Below are positions 21,888-33,226 of a DNA stretch of 64,000 nucleotides, piece after piece. The DNA comes from Phytopythium helicoides (lineage: Eukaryota > Oomycota > Peronosporomycetes > Pythiales > Pythiaceae): the NCBI GenBank assembly GCA_024867545.1, contig JANFNE010000006.1, positions 1,634,001 through 1,698,000 on the forward strand, given 5' to 3'. Made by a program: the position numbers and the translations under genes. Numbering within the stretch: the stretch's first letter is position 1; the number at the start of each line of letters is the position of its first letter. A model generated the notes under the pieces. It had not been told where the DNA came from, searched no databases, and saw only the letters and a list, made by a program, of their open reading frames with translations.

Positions 21888-23627
21888 ATGCTGCCCCTAA
21901 CGCCGCGTCACGACGAAGCGGCTCGATGGAGATTCGCCACCGCGGGACTTCTCATCGTCGTCGTCGTGCTATGCGTCGTCAACTACTTCAGCATGAACGA
22001 CCTCGCCGTCTACACCACCAACACGCGCGGCGCTAACACAGGAAACAGCGAACCGAGCAAGCTACAGCTACTCGAAGAGAACAAGTTTGTACCAACGACT
22101 AGTGGAAGCGAGACGAGCGGGTCGAGACTGACGAATTCGATCGCAACGTCAAACACCTCTGCGAGCCAGCAAGACCAAAGCACGTCTTCAGAGGACAGCG
22201 AGCACGGTAACCACGCCGGCGTCGACACGGATGCCGATAATACGGATCACCAACACGTCGGATCGGAGGCGAGCGCCGCGAGTGAAGAAGGCGGCAACGA
22301 CGTTAACGAGACCGGAGAAGACGACAACACACAGCCCATCGATTCGTCCGAGCCGACTCCAACCGCGAACACCAACTCGGACGCGGATACAAACACCAAC
22401 GCGCACTTCGTGCCGTACCCAGCTGACCACGACGACAGTCAACTACACATCGTGTTCAGTGCAGAGTGCAACCAAGCCAAGCGCTTGTTGCTCCAGTCGC
22501 TGCTACAAATGTCAGCGACGAAAGCCGGTCAGCAAGGTCCCATCACCGCCATCATCGCGGGGTGCAACGACGAAGAGAAGGCGCGGCTGCTGCAAGAACC
22601 CAAGTTCTACTACGACTTCCGCATCCACTTCACACCCAACTTTGCCACGAACGACGAGGCCGTCGGCATGGACGGCTACTCGGCCTTCAACAAACCCTTC
22701 GGACTCCGTCACTTTCTAGCCAACGCGACTCCACCCGTCAAACACGAGATCATTGCGCTCATCGACATTGATTTCATCTTCTTCCGTCCTCTGGAAGTCA
22801 ACACGGGTCGTGACGTATCGCAGTACTACAGCGGCGACCGCGACATCACCACCGTGAACGACACGGTCGCCAACGGGATCGCAGTATCGCAAGATTGGCT
22901 CAGCATCTTGCTGTCACAGTTCTATGCTTCGGACCAGCGCGACAAGCTTGAGAGTGTCTGCGACTCTCCGCATCAGCCGTGTCTCGACGTGAGCGAGGAC
23001 GAAGCTCGCGAGTACTACACTGGTGTCGGGCCGCCGTACATCATGACGGTGCACGACTTTCGCTTGATGATCGATGACTACTGCCACTTTTGCGTGTTGG
23101 CGCACAACACGACGGACCGGTGGGAAGCCGAGATGTTTGCATACTCTATGGCGGCGGCGAATCACGGTATCCGTCACACGCGTCTGAACAATTTGGGTTT
23201 GACCCACCCGAAGTCGCAAGATGGGGGTCATCAGTACTGGGATTTCACCGACCTCGGCGTGAATCCGTGCATCGACGACGGTGAGGTCGTTCCTCCTGTC
23301 CGCGAGCCGCCCGTGATGATTCACCACTGTGAGCTCTACGGCTTCGCTTATCCAGATCGCGAAGTATTGCATTTGTATTGGAAGCACAAAGTGCCGGGAG
23401 AAGTCTTGGAATGCAAGACACCAGCAATCAAACTGCCACCGCTTAGCGAGTGGGATGACCTGGAGGCTGAGTATGGGCAAGATCCTGAACGCCTGAGGCG
23501 CAAGAAGCAGGAGATCTGGGCTGAGTGTTCGCTTATCAAGATCATGAATCATGCTCTTCGAGAGCTCAAAGCGGAACTGTGCCCCACGGGATTCAACTCT
23601 TATCCCGATATCGAACTCATTTGGTGA
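21888..23627 (+). CDS. Type II membrane glycosyltransferase, HPAT/SGT-like (copy B)
   Basis: One exon, 579 residues from the first in-frame ATG (MLPLTPRHDEAARW). The layout matches copy A: membrane anchor near 17-35, Ser/Thr/Asp-rich stem, luminal transferase domain with DID at about 293. Compared with A, only scattered substitutions occur up to HHCELYGF; examples are T/M after FS, S/N in HGxHAG, and A/T in AHNxTDRW. After that the sequence differs in most residues for a stretch, becomes identical in DNA for 41 bp (23421-23461), then diverges again to the shared end PDIELIW. Both copies keep all visible family motifs and have no stops, so both look functional. Confidence 0.85.
   Translation: MLPLTPRHDEAARWRFATAGLLIVVVVLCVVNYFSMNDLAVYTTNTRGANTGNSEPSKLQLLEENKFVPTTSGSETSGSRLTNSIATSNTSASQQDQSTSSEDSEHGNHAGVDTDADNTDHQHVGSEASAASEEGGNDVNETGEDDNTQPIDSSEPTPTANTNSDADTNTNAHFVPYPADHDDSQLHIVFSAECNQAKRLLLQSLLQMSATKAGQQGPITAIIAGCNDEEKARLLQEPKFYYDFRIHFTPNFATNDEAVGMDGYSAFNKPFGLRHFLANATPPVKHEIIALIDIDFIFFRPLEVNTGRDVSQYYSGDRDITTVNDTVANGIAVSQDWLSILLSQFYASDQRDKLESVCDSPHQPCLDVSEDEAREYYTGVGPPYIMTVHDFRLMIDDYCHFCVLAHNTTDRWEAEMFAYSMAAANHGIRHTRLNNLGLTHPKSQDGGHQYWDFTDLGVNPCIDDGEVVPPVREPPVMIHHCELYGFAYPDREVLHLYWKHKVPGEVLECKTPAIKLPPLSEWDDLEAEYGQDPERLRRKKQEIWAECSLIKIMNHALRELKAELCPTGFNSYPDIELIW
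21900..23627 (+). repeat. Right arm of inverted gene duplication
   Basis: This is the partner of 16866-18590 in opposite orientation, with a 3.3 kb loop between the arms. The break in near-identity is at about 23335. Confidence 0.9.
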
Positions 23628-25460
23628 GGTCGTGCATCGTAGCATTCCTAGATCCACCAAGAGAATATGCGTGCTGGGCAGCACGTCTTAGTCGTTTATA
23701 CCCACAAACAGTAGTAAAATATCCATGCACGAAGCAAAGCGGTCCAAAAACCAATCTGGTGGTGGTGGCAAACCCTGTAACCCAGTACGGTGGATGCAAA
23801 GGCACACAAATCTCCTAGACTCCGTTGATGAGGAAATCGATGTCGGAAGTGCGGACACGTTGATGCTGTTCGGACTGTGAGCGTGGATGTGTAAGGCTGT
23901 ATGAGGCGACAAGGATCGCCCGACAAGACCAGATGTTAATCCGTTGTGATGGTCTACAATGATTAGCTTGGGACTTTGGTTGTCGGCCTTCACCAGACAT
24001 CGTGCTCGCTATATCGCTGTCGATTGATAGGATCACCACGTTGGGGCCGACGTGCCAAGGTGAGAACAGATAGATCGATCCTGCTCCTTCGTTCACCTCG
24101 TGTGACCAATCAACTTTGAATTGGCATGCGGCAATTCTCCGACGCCTTTGGGAATACATATCGGATCCATGAACGACATGCAAAGACCCGCGCACCACAT
24201 CCAAAAGAGACTGCGAATTTCTCCATAGACTGCGGCTTCTCTGCTCTCGAAACCCAAGCTAGCTTCAGCACGTGGCTGCGCAAGCAATCTTTCGACTACC
24301 GAGATGATAGATCGTGTCTGCGGCAGCTGCTCGAGAAAGCAAGGGCTCCACCGCATGCATCATGAGCGCCACTGAATGGGCCGGCCTCCTGTCAATGTCG
24401 AGTGCTTCACCTTTTCGCGTCTCTGCCGGCAGGCGTGTCGATCCAGCGAGCCGGACGCGAGCTAGCATGACAGTGAGATGCGCAGAGGAGCTGACAGCCT
24501 CGCCCATCCGCGCGTTCAGAGCTCGTCAGCGCCGACCTCTGGCTCAGTTCGATAGCCGGTGATGGGGAGGGCGACTTGACCTCGCTCGCAACCCACGGCG
24601 GCGCTCCCAGGTGTCGACACCGATCCCAGGAGCCCGTTTCCTCCTCTGCCGCGACCCATTGGCCGCACCTGCTTCCGGCCACGTCACTGACGCTCCACCC
24701 TCCAGCTCCAGCGCCTGATTCGGCCCGACCTGCGCCAGCTTTCCACCCTTTTTCCGCCTGGAGAGCCCGAGCACGTGCGCGCGCCGCTCGGCCCGTTTGC
24801 AAGGCGCAGCGAGCGCCGCCACCCGCCAGCCAGGCGCCGGTCGTGGCTGCATGAGGAGCTCCTCTTCCGCCCCGGCGGCCCGCGTGGAGAAAAGATCGGG
24901 TGGGTACTTACTCAGAACATCATTGCACCTACTTCAGACTTGGTGTGGTTGAAATCGGATAATTAAACAAGAGATCATAGCGGGGAGATGTAGCCAAGCC
25001 TCGCATCCACGCTTCAACGTTGCCAGGTGGCTGGCTCGTTTCTGCCCCGCTGCGGCATTTTCGGCCTGTCGCGTGCAAGGCAGCCAAAAAAAGTGGTGCG
25101 CGAGAAGTAGCAAAGTAGCTGTAAAGTAGCGCTAGCGCGCAAAGATTTCCCCCGCGGCGCGCATAGTGTTGGTGGAAGAGGTGGCAGAGAAAGTTTGTTT
25201 TTCAACGGTCCGGCGGAGGAAGCGCACTCGCCGTCGCGCCGCCAGCCGCTCGAGCCTTCGGCGCCGCGCGCGTCGCCCTTTAGCGGAGCTTCCGTCGCGC
25301 TCCTCCCTCCTCCTTTGCAGGCGCAGCCACCGGCGGTCAGTCGGCCGCCTCCAGTCGTCGGCGGAAGGAACGCGGAAACGCTCGCGCCACGCCCTTTCCC
25401 CCCGCGCGGTTCTCTCTCTCTCCCTCCGCGCCCCACGAGTCCAAGCGGCCGCCAGTCGCC
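23628..25460. other. Intergenic, 1.8 kb, no supported gene
   Basis: The left half has mixed composition with short frames on both strands (for example minus 23688-23993). None has recognisable domains or plausible splice partners. The right 800 bp becomes very GC-rich toward the FYVE-fusion gene and probably contains its promoter and leader. I found no tRNA or snRNA here. Confidence 0.55.
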
Positions 25461-28400
25461 ATGCTGTTCGGCGGCGCGCAGTACGAAGAGGACGCCGCGG
25501 CCGTGGCCACGCCGCAGCGCCGCAAGAAGTCGGCGCGCGCGGCTGGAAAGAGCGGCGCAGGCGGCTCCCGCAGAGGAGACAAGCGCAGCAGCACCAGCAC
25601 CAGCGCCGCGAATGGATCGCTCGCGCGCTCCTACGAGTCGACGGCGTCGTCCTCGGGTAACTCGCTGTCCTCGTACAGCTACATGAACCACGCGGCCAAC
25701 GCCGCCGCCAACCTCTCGGCCAGCGCTGTCAACCCGTCGACCAGCGCAGCCCCGGCCGCGTCGCCCCCGCGACCGATGGCCATGACCATGCCCGCGCCCA
25801 AGCCGCAGCAGCGCCGCCTGCGCGAAGTCGCGCGCCCCGTGCGCCGCTCCATCGCCGCCGGGATCTTCAAACTCAAGAGACCCATCGACCGCCAGTGCAT
25901 GTACCCTGGCGTGTGGAAGGCGTTAAAGTTCCGCAAGAAGATGGTGCAGCTCGCGTCCAGCCTCAGCGTCAAGCCCATCTGCGTCACGGGGGTCGACGGA
26001 TTCTTGGCCTCGTGGATCGTCAGCGAGCTGCTCAGCCGCGGATACCGAGTGCGCGGAACGGTGCAGAACCGCAAGGACGACATCTCCGGGTTGCTTCAGC
26101 TCCCAAACGCGGCGCGCAACTTTACCGTGGTTGAGACGTCGCTGCTCACGCCCGAGGCATGTGATATGGCCGTGCAAGGCTGCGACTTTGTGATCCACAC
26201 CGGCACGCCATCGTCGTGCTCGGTGCGCGACCCGCTTTCCGAGCAGCAAGAGCCGGGTGTGCACAGTATCGGCAGCCGCATGCACTGCATCATCCCCATG
26301 ATGACGAACTTCATTCAGGCGTGTGCCCGCGCGCGCATCAAGAGGGTACGTAGTCCGCATGGCACATCCCATGGGATTCTTTTGTTGACGTGATGGCTTT
26401 TTGCGTGCGCAGGTCGTGCTCACATCGTCAATTGCGGCGATGGCTGACTCGGTTGGACCTGATTCGATTATCAACGATGCGAGCTGGAATACCACGTCCT
26501 CGCTGGAGCGCAACCCGCACTTCTTGAGCCTGAAGCTGGCAGAGGAGGCGGCTTGGCAGCTCGTCGACCAACTCCCGCGCGACCGCAAGATTGACCTCGT
26601 CACTATGAATGTACGTTCAAACACGACGAGATCAACGGTTCTCAGTGTTGTAGACTAATTGTTGGCGTCCATGCTACAGCCAGGAACGCTGTTTGGCCCG
26701 GCACTATCCAAGACAAAGCTCGCGCCTGGGAACCAGATTATTTATGACCTTATCATGGGCCAGTACTCGGCGCTCGTTGATTTGAGTATGTACTCGTTTT
26801 GTTGGTGGTCAGCTCAACCGATCCTAACCCTCAAGTGCGCTTGTGCAGACTGGAGCCTGATTGATGTCCGCGACTGCGCTGCTGCCCACATTGCCGCACT
26901 GGAGAACAACGATGCGCGCGGACGGTATATTTGCGTGAATCGATCCATCTGGATGCGCGAGATTGTCGACATTCTGTCTAAGAATGGCTACAGCGGGCGT
27001 GATCTTCCATGGCGAGTGGGTCTCCCTGCTTGGGTGGGCCGACTGCCGGCATACTCATTGCAGCTGGGTCAAGTGGGTGCGGCTCTGTATGTTCCCGACC
27101 CGACGAACCCGCGACCTTCGCCCTACTTGAACGACAAGATTGTGGAGCACCTGAATATTAACTTCCGAAGTGTGGGCTCGTCGATTGTGGAATCTGCGAA
27201 CGACTTGTTGAAGTGGGGCCTCATCAAGCCCTGGGCGGAAGACCATGAGGCGCTCGCATGTGGTTGCTGTCAACAGCAATTCACTTTCTACCGAAGGAAA
27301 CACCATTGCCGCGTACGTTTTGCCGAATCCATTGTGTGATTGAGCGGTGGCTAATATGATAATTGGTGCTACCAATGCAGGAATGCGGTGTTATCATTTG
27401 CAACGACTGCTCATTGTCGCGCGCAGTTATTGAAGGATCAGAAGGTCGCGCCCGATTGTGTGATAAATGTGTGAAGGCAATGGTTCCAGAACTTCTGGAG
27501 CGTCTGCGCAATGAAGGCGATGATACCAGCAAGAAGCGCCTAGCCGTCGCAGCGCTGGAGTCTTTGATGGAGAATCCTCTGAATCACGACTATGTGACTC
27601 GCTTTGGCGGTATTCTGCTGCTAATGGAGGCTCTTCACGACCCGGATGAGTCAATCTCAGCTCGTGCAGCAGGTGCATTGTGTGCCCTCACGCTGAGCGT
27701 GGCAAGCACACTCCAGATGGTGCTGGAAGGCGCAGTGCTGCAGATGCTCGAGGTAGATGAAACCATCAGCACTTGGGCCATCTGCCTCCAGGCGCTCCGG
27801 AATATTTGGAAGCAAATCAACCGCCAAGACTTTCGCCGCATGCTGCACGCTGTTGCACGTGTTTCAGCTGATGCTGATATCGGTGCGTGGGAGCTTGTGG
27901 GTCATTGATAATCTTGAAACTCTAACGTTGCTTGCGACTACAGGCGAGCTGCGCGGAAATATTCTGCTTACTTTCGTGCACATGATGGATGCCAGTGAGG
28001 TGCCAACGCTGCTGTCGGAGGGTCTACTTTCGGTGCTGCACCACATGCTCCAGTCTCCTCAGGAGTTCCCGCGGTGTGCTGCTGCGCACGCTATCAAGCA
28101 CCTTGTGCCGCCTGACTATGATCCGGATTTGACGATTAACGTGCCACCGTACGTTGTGGATGATCACGAAGAGCTGTTCCTGAACGCTTCGCTATCGGAT
28201 CTCCAGTTCTTGGTAAAGGGTCACATCGCACCAATTAATGCGCACAAGGTCGTGCTCTTCTTCCGGAACTCGTATTTCAAGAACATGGTGAGAGTGAGTA
28301 CCAAGATTCATATGTGCATGGCGTCTGTACATTTGATTTTGGAGTGACGCAAGCGGCAATCTGTTCCCACTTTACTAACATCGATTGTTTTTGTCATTTT

Positions 28401-29168
28401 GTGTTTCAGTTTGGGTCCGCAACCAGCCAGACGGCAGTGATCGAGGTCGACAACTGCAGCTACGAAGTGTTCTCGATACTCCTGCGATTCCTGTACACGG
28501 GAAAAGTGGACATTACGCCGGATATCGCGGAGGAATTGCTGCGCGCGTCTTCATTCTACTGCGTTCTGGAGCTCCAGAAGCGCTGCGAGGCGTTCCTGAG
28601 CAACCAAATTAGCGTGGACAACGTCGTCGGTTTGCTGAGCCTGGCGGACGAGTCTGGTGCGACTGATCTCAAGAAGAACTGCGTGCCGTTCCTCATGCGG
28701 CACATCCACGAGGTGGTGCGACTTCCTGCCTTTGAAATGCATCGCGTGCGCTCAAGTGAGGAGGTGTTGAAGGCGCTCGTGACGATCCTCGGTGAGGAGT
28801 GGGAAATGAACTACGAGGCACTCAAGGCAACTCTGGCAAGTAGCGACAAGCTGCACAAGTCGAAGGACGAGGAACCCGTGGACTCGACGCCGCCGACTAG
28901 CTCCCCACGCGAACCGCCGACAGAAATCCATCTATCGCCCAAGTTCCTGCTGTCGCCCGTGGCTCCACGAAGCTTCGGGAACCACGCCATGTTCACCGGC
29001 GAGATGTCAATGGTGACTCCCATGGGGGCCCCGCTAGACCCTGTGGGCGAGAATGCGTCGCAGGCGTTCTCGTTCGTGAAACCTTTCGGCAACGAGGACG
29101 TGTTGTTCCGGCGCTCGCGCGGACTCTCGGAGGACTTTAGTGAAGGACTATCGGAGGGCGTGTGCTGA
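25461..29168 (+). CDS. SDR(reductase-like)-FYVE-armadillo-BTB fusion protein
   Basis: Seven exons: 25461-26345, 26413-26610, 26680-26785, 26849-27312, 27381-27882, 27944-28287 and 28410-29168, giving 1085 residues. Residues 1-165 are disordered. An extended-SDR, dihydroflavonol-reductase-like fold covers about 170-515 (CVTGVDGFLASW at 174-185, VVLTSSIAAM at 296-305, IDVRDCAAAHI). The active-site YxxSK is absent: the aligned residues 331-335 are HFLSL. A FYVE finger spans 519-585 with WAED, RRKHHCR (545-551), paired Cys and RARLC, so PI3P binding should be intact. Alpha-helical armadillo-like repeats follow (about 600-800), then a BTB/POZ domain with BACK-like helices (about 795-960), and a Ser/Pro-rich tail. 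All six joins keep the frame, four of them inside a domain, so this is one gene. It is probably an endosome-bound scaffold or Cullin-3 adaptor (inference). Confidence 0.88.
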
Positions 29169-29570
29169 GCGTCTGGTAGCTAGCTGACTGCAATGTGTTT
29201 GCCTTCTCAATGGAGAAGCCGTATATATAATCGGGAAGAAGTTGCCGACTTGAACCGAGTTAGACGCATGGCGTTGCTGATGCACTTGTTCTTGTTGTTC
29301 TTGTTGTTGGATGTTGGTGGATGAAGTCATGCGTTGAAGTGCTCATCAACCCAAAGCTCCACGCCACCCCTCATCCCGCAACGCATCTTGCCCCTTCTCC
29401 CCTCAATTCGCAACTCTTCTCTCTTATTCTCCGCAAGAGAAGCCGCGACTTCGACTTGACATCAGTATCGGACGGCGGCCGAGGCGCTTCTCGGCCGGGT
29501 TCATGGGAGCGGCGAGCTAGCGGAGCCTCGCCTCGCCTCCAGCCAGCGACAGCCGCAGATCGAGCGCGTT
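29169..29570. other. Intergenic between FYVE-fusion and ATG11-like genes
   Basis: 402 bp. It contains the 3' flank of the upstream gene and the pyrimidine-rich leader of the ATG11-like gene. A CTTGTTCTTGTTGTTCTTGTTGTTG microsatellite-like stretch lies near 29286-29310. No coding frame is supported. Confidence 0.6.
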
Positions 29571-32500
29571 ATGGCGGCCGCAGGCGCCGCGCTTGTGCGC
29601 GTGGGCGACGCGACCTCCGGCGCCGAGTACGACGTGGCGCTGGCCTCGAGCGAGTGCGTGTCCTCCTGTTGCCAGAGTCCTCTGCCCTGCCGCTAACGTT
29701 GCGCGCGCTGCAGCCTCGCGGTGGACGAGCTGCGCGATGAGTTGGCGCGGCTGAGTGGAGTGCCGCCACAAGACCAGATCCTGCTGGGCGGCCCGCCGTT
29801 CGCGCGGCTGGACCCGCGCCGCACTATAGAGCACTACGGCCTGCCCTCGGTGGGTCTCGCGGCGGTCTGGCGACTGGAATGTGCAAGTTGGGGAGCTGAC
29901 GAGCAGTGATGCGAGCAACAGGTGGACAAGCAGGTCTTTCTGTACGACCGACGGCTGCTGACGATGGATGCACCGCCGACCCCACCGACGCAGCTTGCGC
30001 CGGTGCAGTACGAGCGTGCGTATTGAGCATTTTCGTGTTGCTTAGAAGCTTTGCTGGTGTGGCTCTGACTGTTGGACATGAACTCTGGATGCAGTGCCCT
30101 CGCAGCCGGCTGTGTCATCGGAGGGATCGCGAATGCTGAGCGAATCATCGAGCCCTCTGCTGCGCGCGCTCGCAGAGTACGAGTCGCACTTTCAGCTGCA
30201 AGTGACGCAGAGCGAAGCGCTGGAACATAGCTCGAAAGCGAACATCGAAGCTTGTGACCGGTGCGCGCGCGAGTTGCATGTGCAGGCCAAAGCGATTGGC
30301 GCCGCGATTTCCAACCTGGATGTGTTCAAGACGTCGATGATGAAACACTTTGCTCCGTTTTGGGAAGACTTCGAGACCTCTAGTGAACGTCATGCCAAAC
30401 TGCTGAGCGGTTTTGAAGAGTACTTGGCGCGATTATCGACTGTGAAGCTGCACGCGGCACTTGCAACACCAGAACGACAGACGCTGTACGATTGCATTCC
30501 GGCTGACAAAGAACGGGAGTGGGCCATTCAGTGCCAACAGTCACACGAACATGTGCGCACGCAAGTATTGCGTCTGCAGGAAGTCCACGACGAAATTTGT
30601 CGCGAAGTAAATGCAATGATGGGGTCTCAGAGTGAGACGCTGCAAGAGTTTGAGGATGCCAAGCAGCTGTTAGCCGAGATGAAGGAATGCTACAGTCAAC
30701 AAACTGCAATTTCGAGCAAGCTCACCGAGAATCTGGCGTTCGTTACGCGAAGCATCGCCGACACGTCATCAAAGATGAATGTTGGGTCCATGATGCTTGC
30801 TTCGACTAATGCTCTCGAGGTTTGCCGTGGAATTGACGTGCTCTACCAGAAGCAGCAAAACATGGTAAGCTAGAGCATCTTTGTTCAAAGTGTTTTCAGG
30901 GCCCTTGTGTCTAATCATGCACTTTCATATGGTGAAGCTACCGGAGTCGCAGAGACTTTCCGCGGAGCTCGCTGTTCGTGTGAACAAAATGGCGGCAGCT
31001 AAAACGTCCGTGTTATCAGCCATGCACACTACTCTACGAAAGATTTCGGTATCTCAGACCAAGATTCGTGATTTTGAAAATTCATTGGCTATGTTCAAAG
31101 AAGCGCTCGCGGCGCAAAAGAAGCATTTTAACGAGCTGGAGCACCTCGACAAACTACCTGGTGAGAATACGTCGGCGTCGTGTTGAAGACTAGTATGAGC
31201 TTGCTAATTTGTTTGTTTGCTCAGAGTCTTACGAAGCGTGCTTAAAAGAAGTGTCGCGCCGACTTCGATACGGCCGCAAGTTTTCGGACCGGATTCAGTC
31301 GATGGCCGAGGAGCTAGCGCATCTTCGAGAGGAAGAAGTTCTCAAGCGGGAGGCTTTTCTGCGCAATTATGGTCAGCATCTGCCTCGTGACTTCGTTCCA
31401 GGACTAGCTGAAAAGCCATCACATTGCGAGTTCCGGATGAGGCCATTCGATCAGGTAGCGCGAAGTCTGTTTCGCTCTTTTTTCTTTTTTTTTGGCATGT
31501 TTTACTAAGTCTATGCTGATCTTGTTCTAGAATCTACCACCTCTTGAGGATCTTGATGGAGAGGCTGAAGAGAAAGCCTCCACGTCAAACGGAACAGGGT
31601 CAACTGGAGCAAGTGATGGAGCTGATGTTATAGACGTCGATGCTCTTCAGAAGCGCTGTAATGATCTGGAAGCTCGCGTCGCACAGCTCACACAGGAGCT
31701 CGAGCAGTCCAAGAAGTTTTATGGATCAGGGAGTGAGTCAATTGCTCGCTCTGACATGTCCAAGGCGAGTGCGCGTGATGGTGATAGCTCGTGCGAGTTC
31801 CCACTTGCGCTGGCTCTTGCGGCGACAGCAGGAGCACTTACGAGCTCATCGGAGGCGGATCGATCCCATTTGCTCGAACGTGAGCTGCACACTCAGGCTC
31901 CAGCAGCCGGTACGAAAGCCCACTTCGCATGGTTGTCGATGTATGCTAACGTAGCAATCTATCCCTCAGATCACGCCACCCAGAACGACGACAAGGACTT
32001 TGTCATCGCCAAACTCGCCGTATGAACTGTTGTGTTGTGCTTGGGCTTATGTGTAGTTGCTGACGAAGATGCTTTGCTTGCAGAGCGAGAACCAGCAGTA
32101 TCTGCTCAATGCGGCGGCCTTTGAAGAATATCCTTTCCACGATGTCCTTGCTGATGCTGATGCGACTGATGTGATGCATGTTACAAACCCGGGATCGTTG
32201 GGTTCCCTTAACTTTACTTTGGGTGGTGGAATGTGCACGGAAATTCAGGAGCGATCGAAGCGAGAAGCTCATTTGGAAGAGGCCCAGAGCAAGATGCAGC
32301 GCACCATCCAATCACTGCGTTACAGCTTGGAAGTTCAGCACTCGTCGTTCGTCAAGGTTATGAAGCTTCTGAAGCTCCCCGCGGTGGGGCTATCGGGCGA
32401 TGTGGATATGGAGTCGTTTGTCTCGACCAATATGTCGATGATAGAGGCTCGCGTGAACGAACTGCTAGCAAGCTCTGATGCCGAAAAGGTACGTCTTTAT

Positions 32501-33003
32501 AGTGTTGAAAAGACAATCTCAGCAGCGCTAGAATGCTGACATGAATGCTCATCTCCAGATCTTGCGACGGGAGCTGGAAGATCGGCAGGATGAGCTGAGC
32601 CTGTTGGAGACCGAGCACGAGATGCAAGACTCGTACAAGATCTCGTTCCGCAGCTTCAACGTGAACGACGTGGCGTTGTTCTTGCCCACATCGGCGCCGG
32701 GAAGCGACACACAGCGGGTCTACCTGGCGTTTCACCTGGGCTGCCCGCACCGGTTCCTCTCCGAGGAGTCGATCTCGTCGTTCAGCAATGAACTTGCTCG
32801 GTAAGCTTTTGCATTGCAAGGAAGACGGGTAGCCTTCGCTCGTGTGGCTGATCTCTTGTGTTGCCGGCAGATACCCTGAGTTTGTGATTGGACGCATTGT
32901 GCTCATCGACGAGCAGGTAGCGACAGAGGATAACAACCCGTACGGCCTACACCTCGATACGATCTTCTACGTGCTGACGGTCACAAGTCTCCGCGAGAGT
33001 TGA
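29571..33003 (+). CDS. ATG11: ATG11/FIP200 (RB1CC1)-like autophagy scaffold
   Basis: Eleven exons: 29571-29653, 29714-29849, 29922-30015, 30095-30864, 30938-31160, 31225-31454, 31531-31909, 31970-32019, 32084-32488, 32559-32800 and 32871-33003, giving 914 residues. ATG11/FIP200 organises the ATG1/ULK kinase complex and links cargo to forming autophagosomes. Residues about 1-75 look like a ubiquitin-like fold (VDELRDELARLSGV...ILLGG). A long helical region follows. The conserved signature LRNYGQHLPRDFVPGLAEKP sits in exon 6. A coiled coil precedes a C-terminal claw-like domain (ISFRSFNVNDVALFLP...FYVLTVTSL) in exons 10-11. The protein is shorter than human FIP200 and closer in size to fungal and plant ATG11. 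The intron at 31910-31969 is 60 nt without an in-frame stop, so retention would still give an open protein. Confidence 0.85.
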
Positions 33004-33161
33004 AGCAAGCGGTTGCCATCCTGTGTGCAACTCGTTGATGGACGAAGGACCTAAATGAAAAATGAAAAAGCTCTCGTGTACATTTTCGCAATTCGGTCTG
33101 GACTGATAAGTCTCGGCGGACGACTGTGACAAGTGCGAGGAGCTACGTCACCCCCAAGTTT

Positions 33162-33180
33162 GCTCATTCCCAACTCTCTC
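33162..33180 (+). promoter_or_regulatory. Oomycete-type initiator (Inr/FPR-like) element
   Basis: GCTCATTCCCAACTCTCTC closely follows the known oomycete core promoter pattern (GCTCATTYY followed by a CAWTTT-like flanking element). It lies 47 bp before the ATG of the tail-anchored protein gene, so transcription probably starts here. Confidence 0.55.
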
Positions 33181-33226
33181 CAGCTCCAGCTCCGCCCGAG
33201 TCTTCCTCCCCGCACAAGCCAGCACC

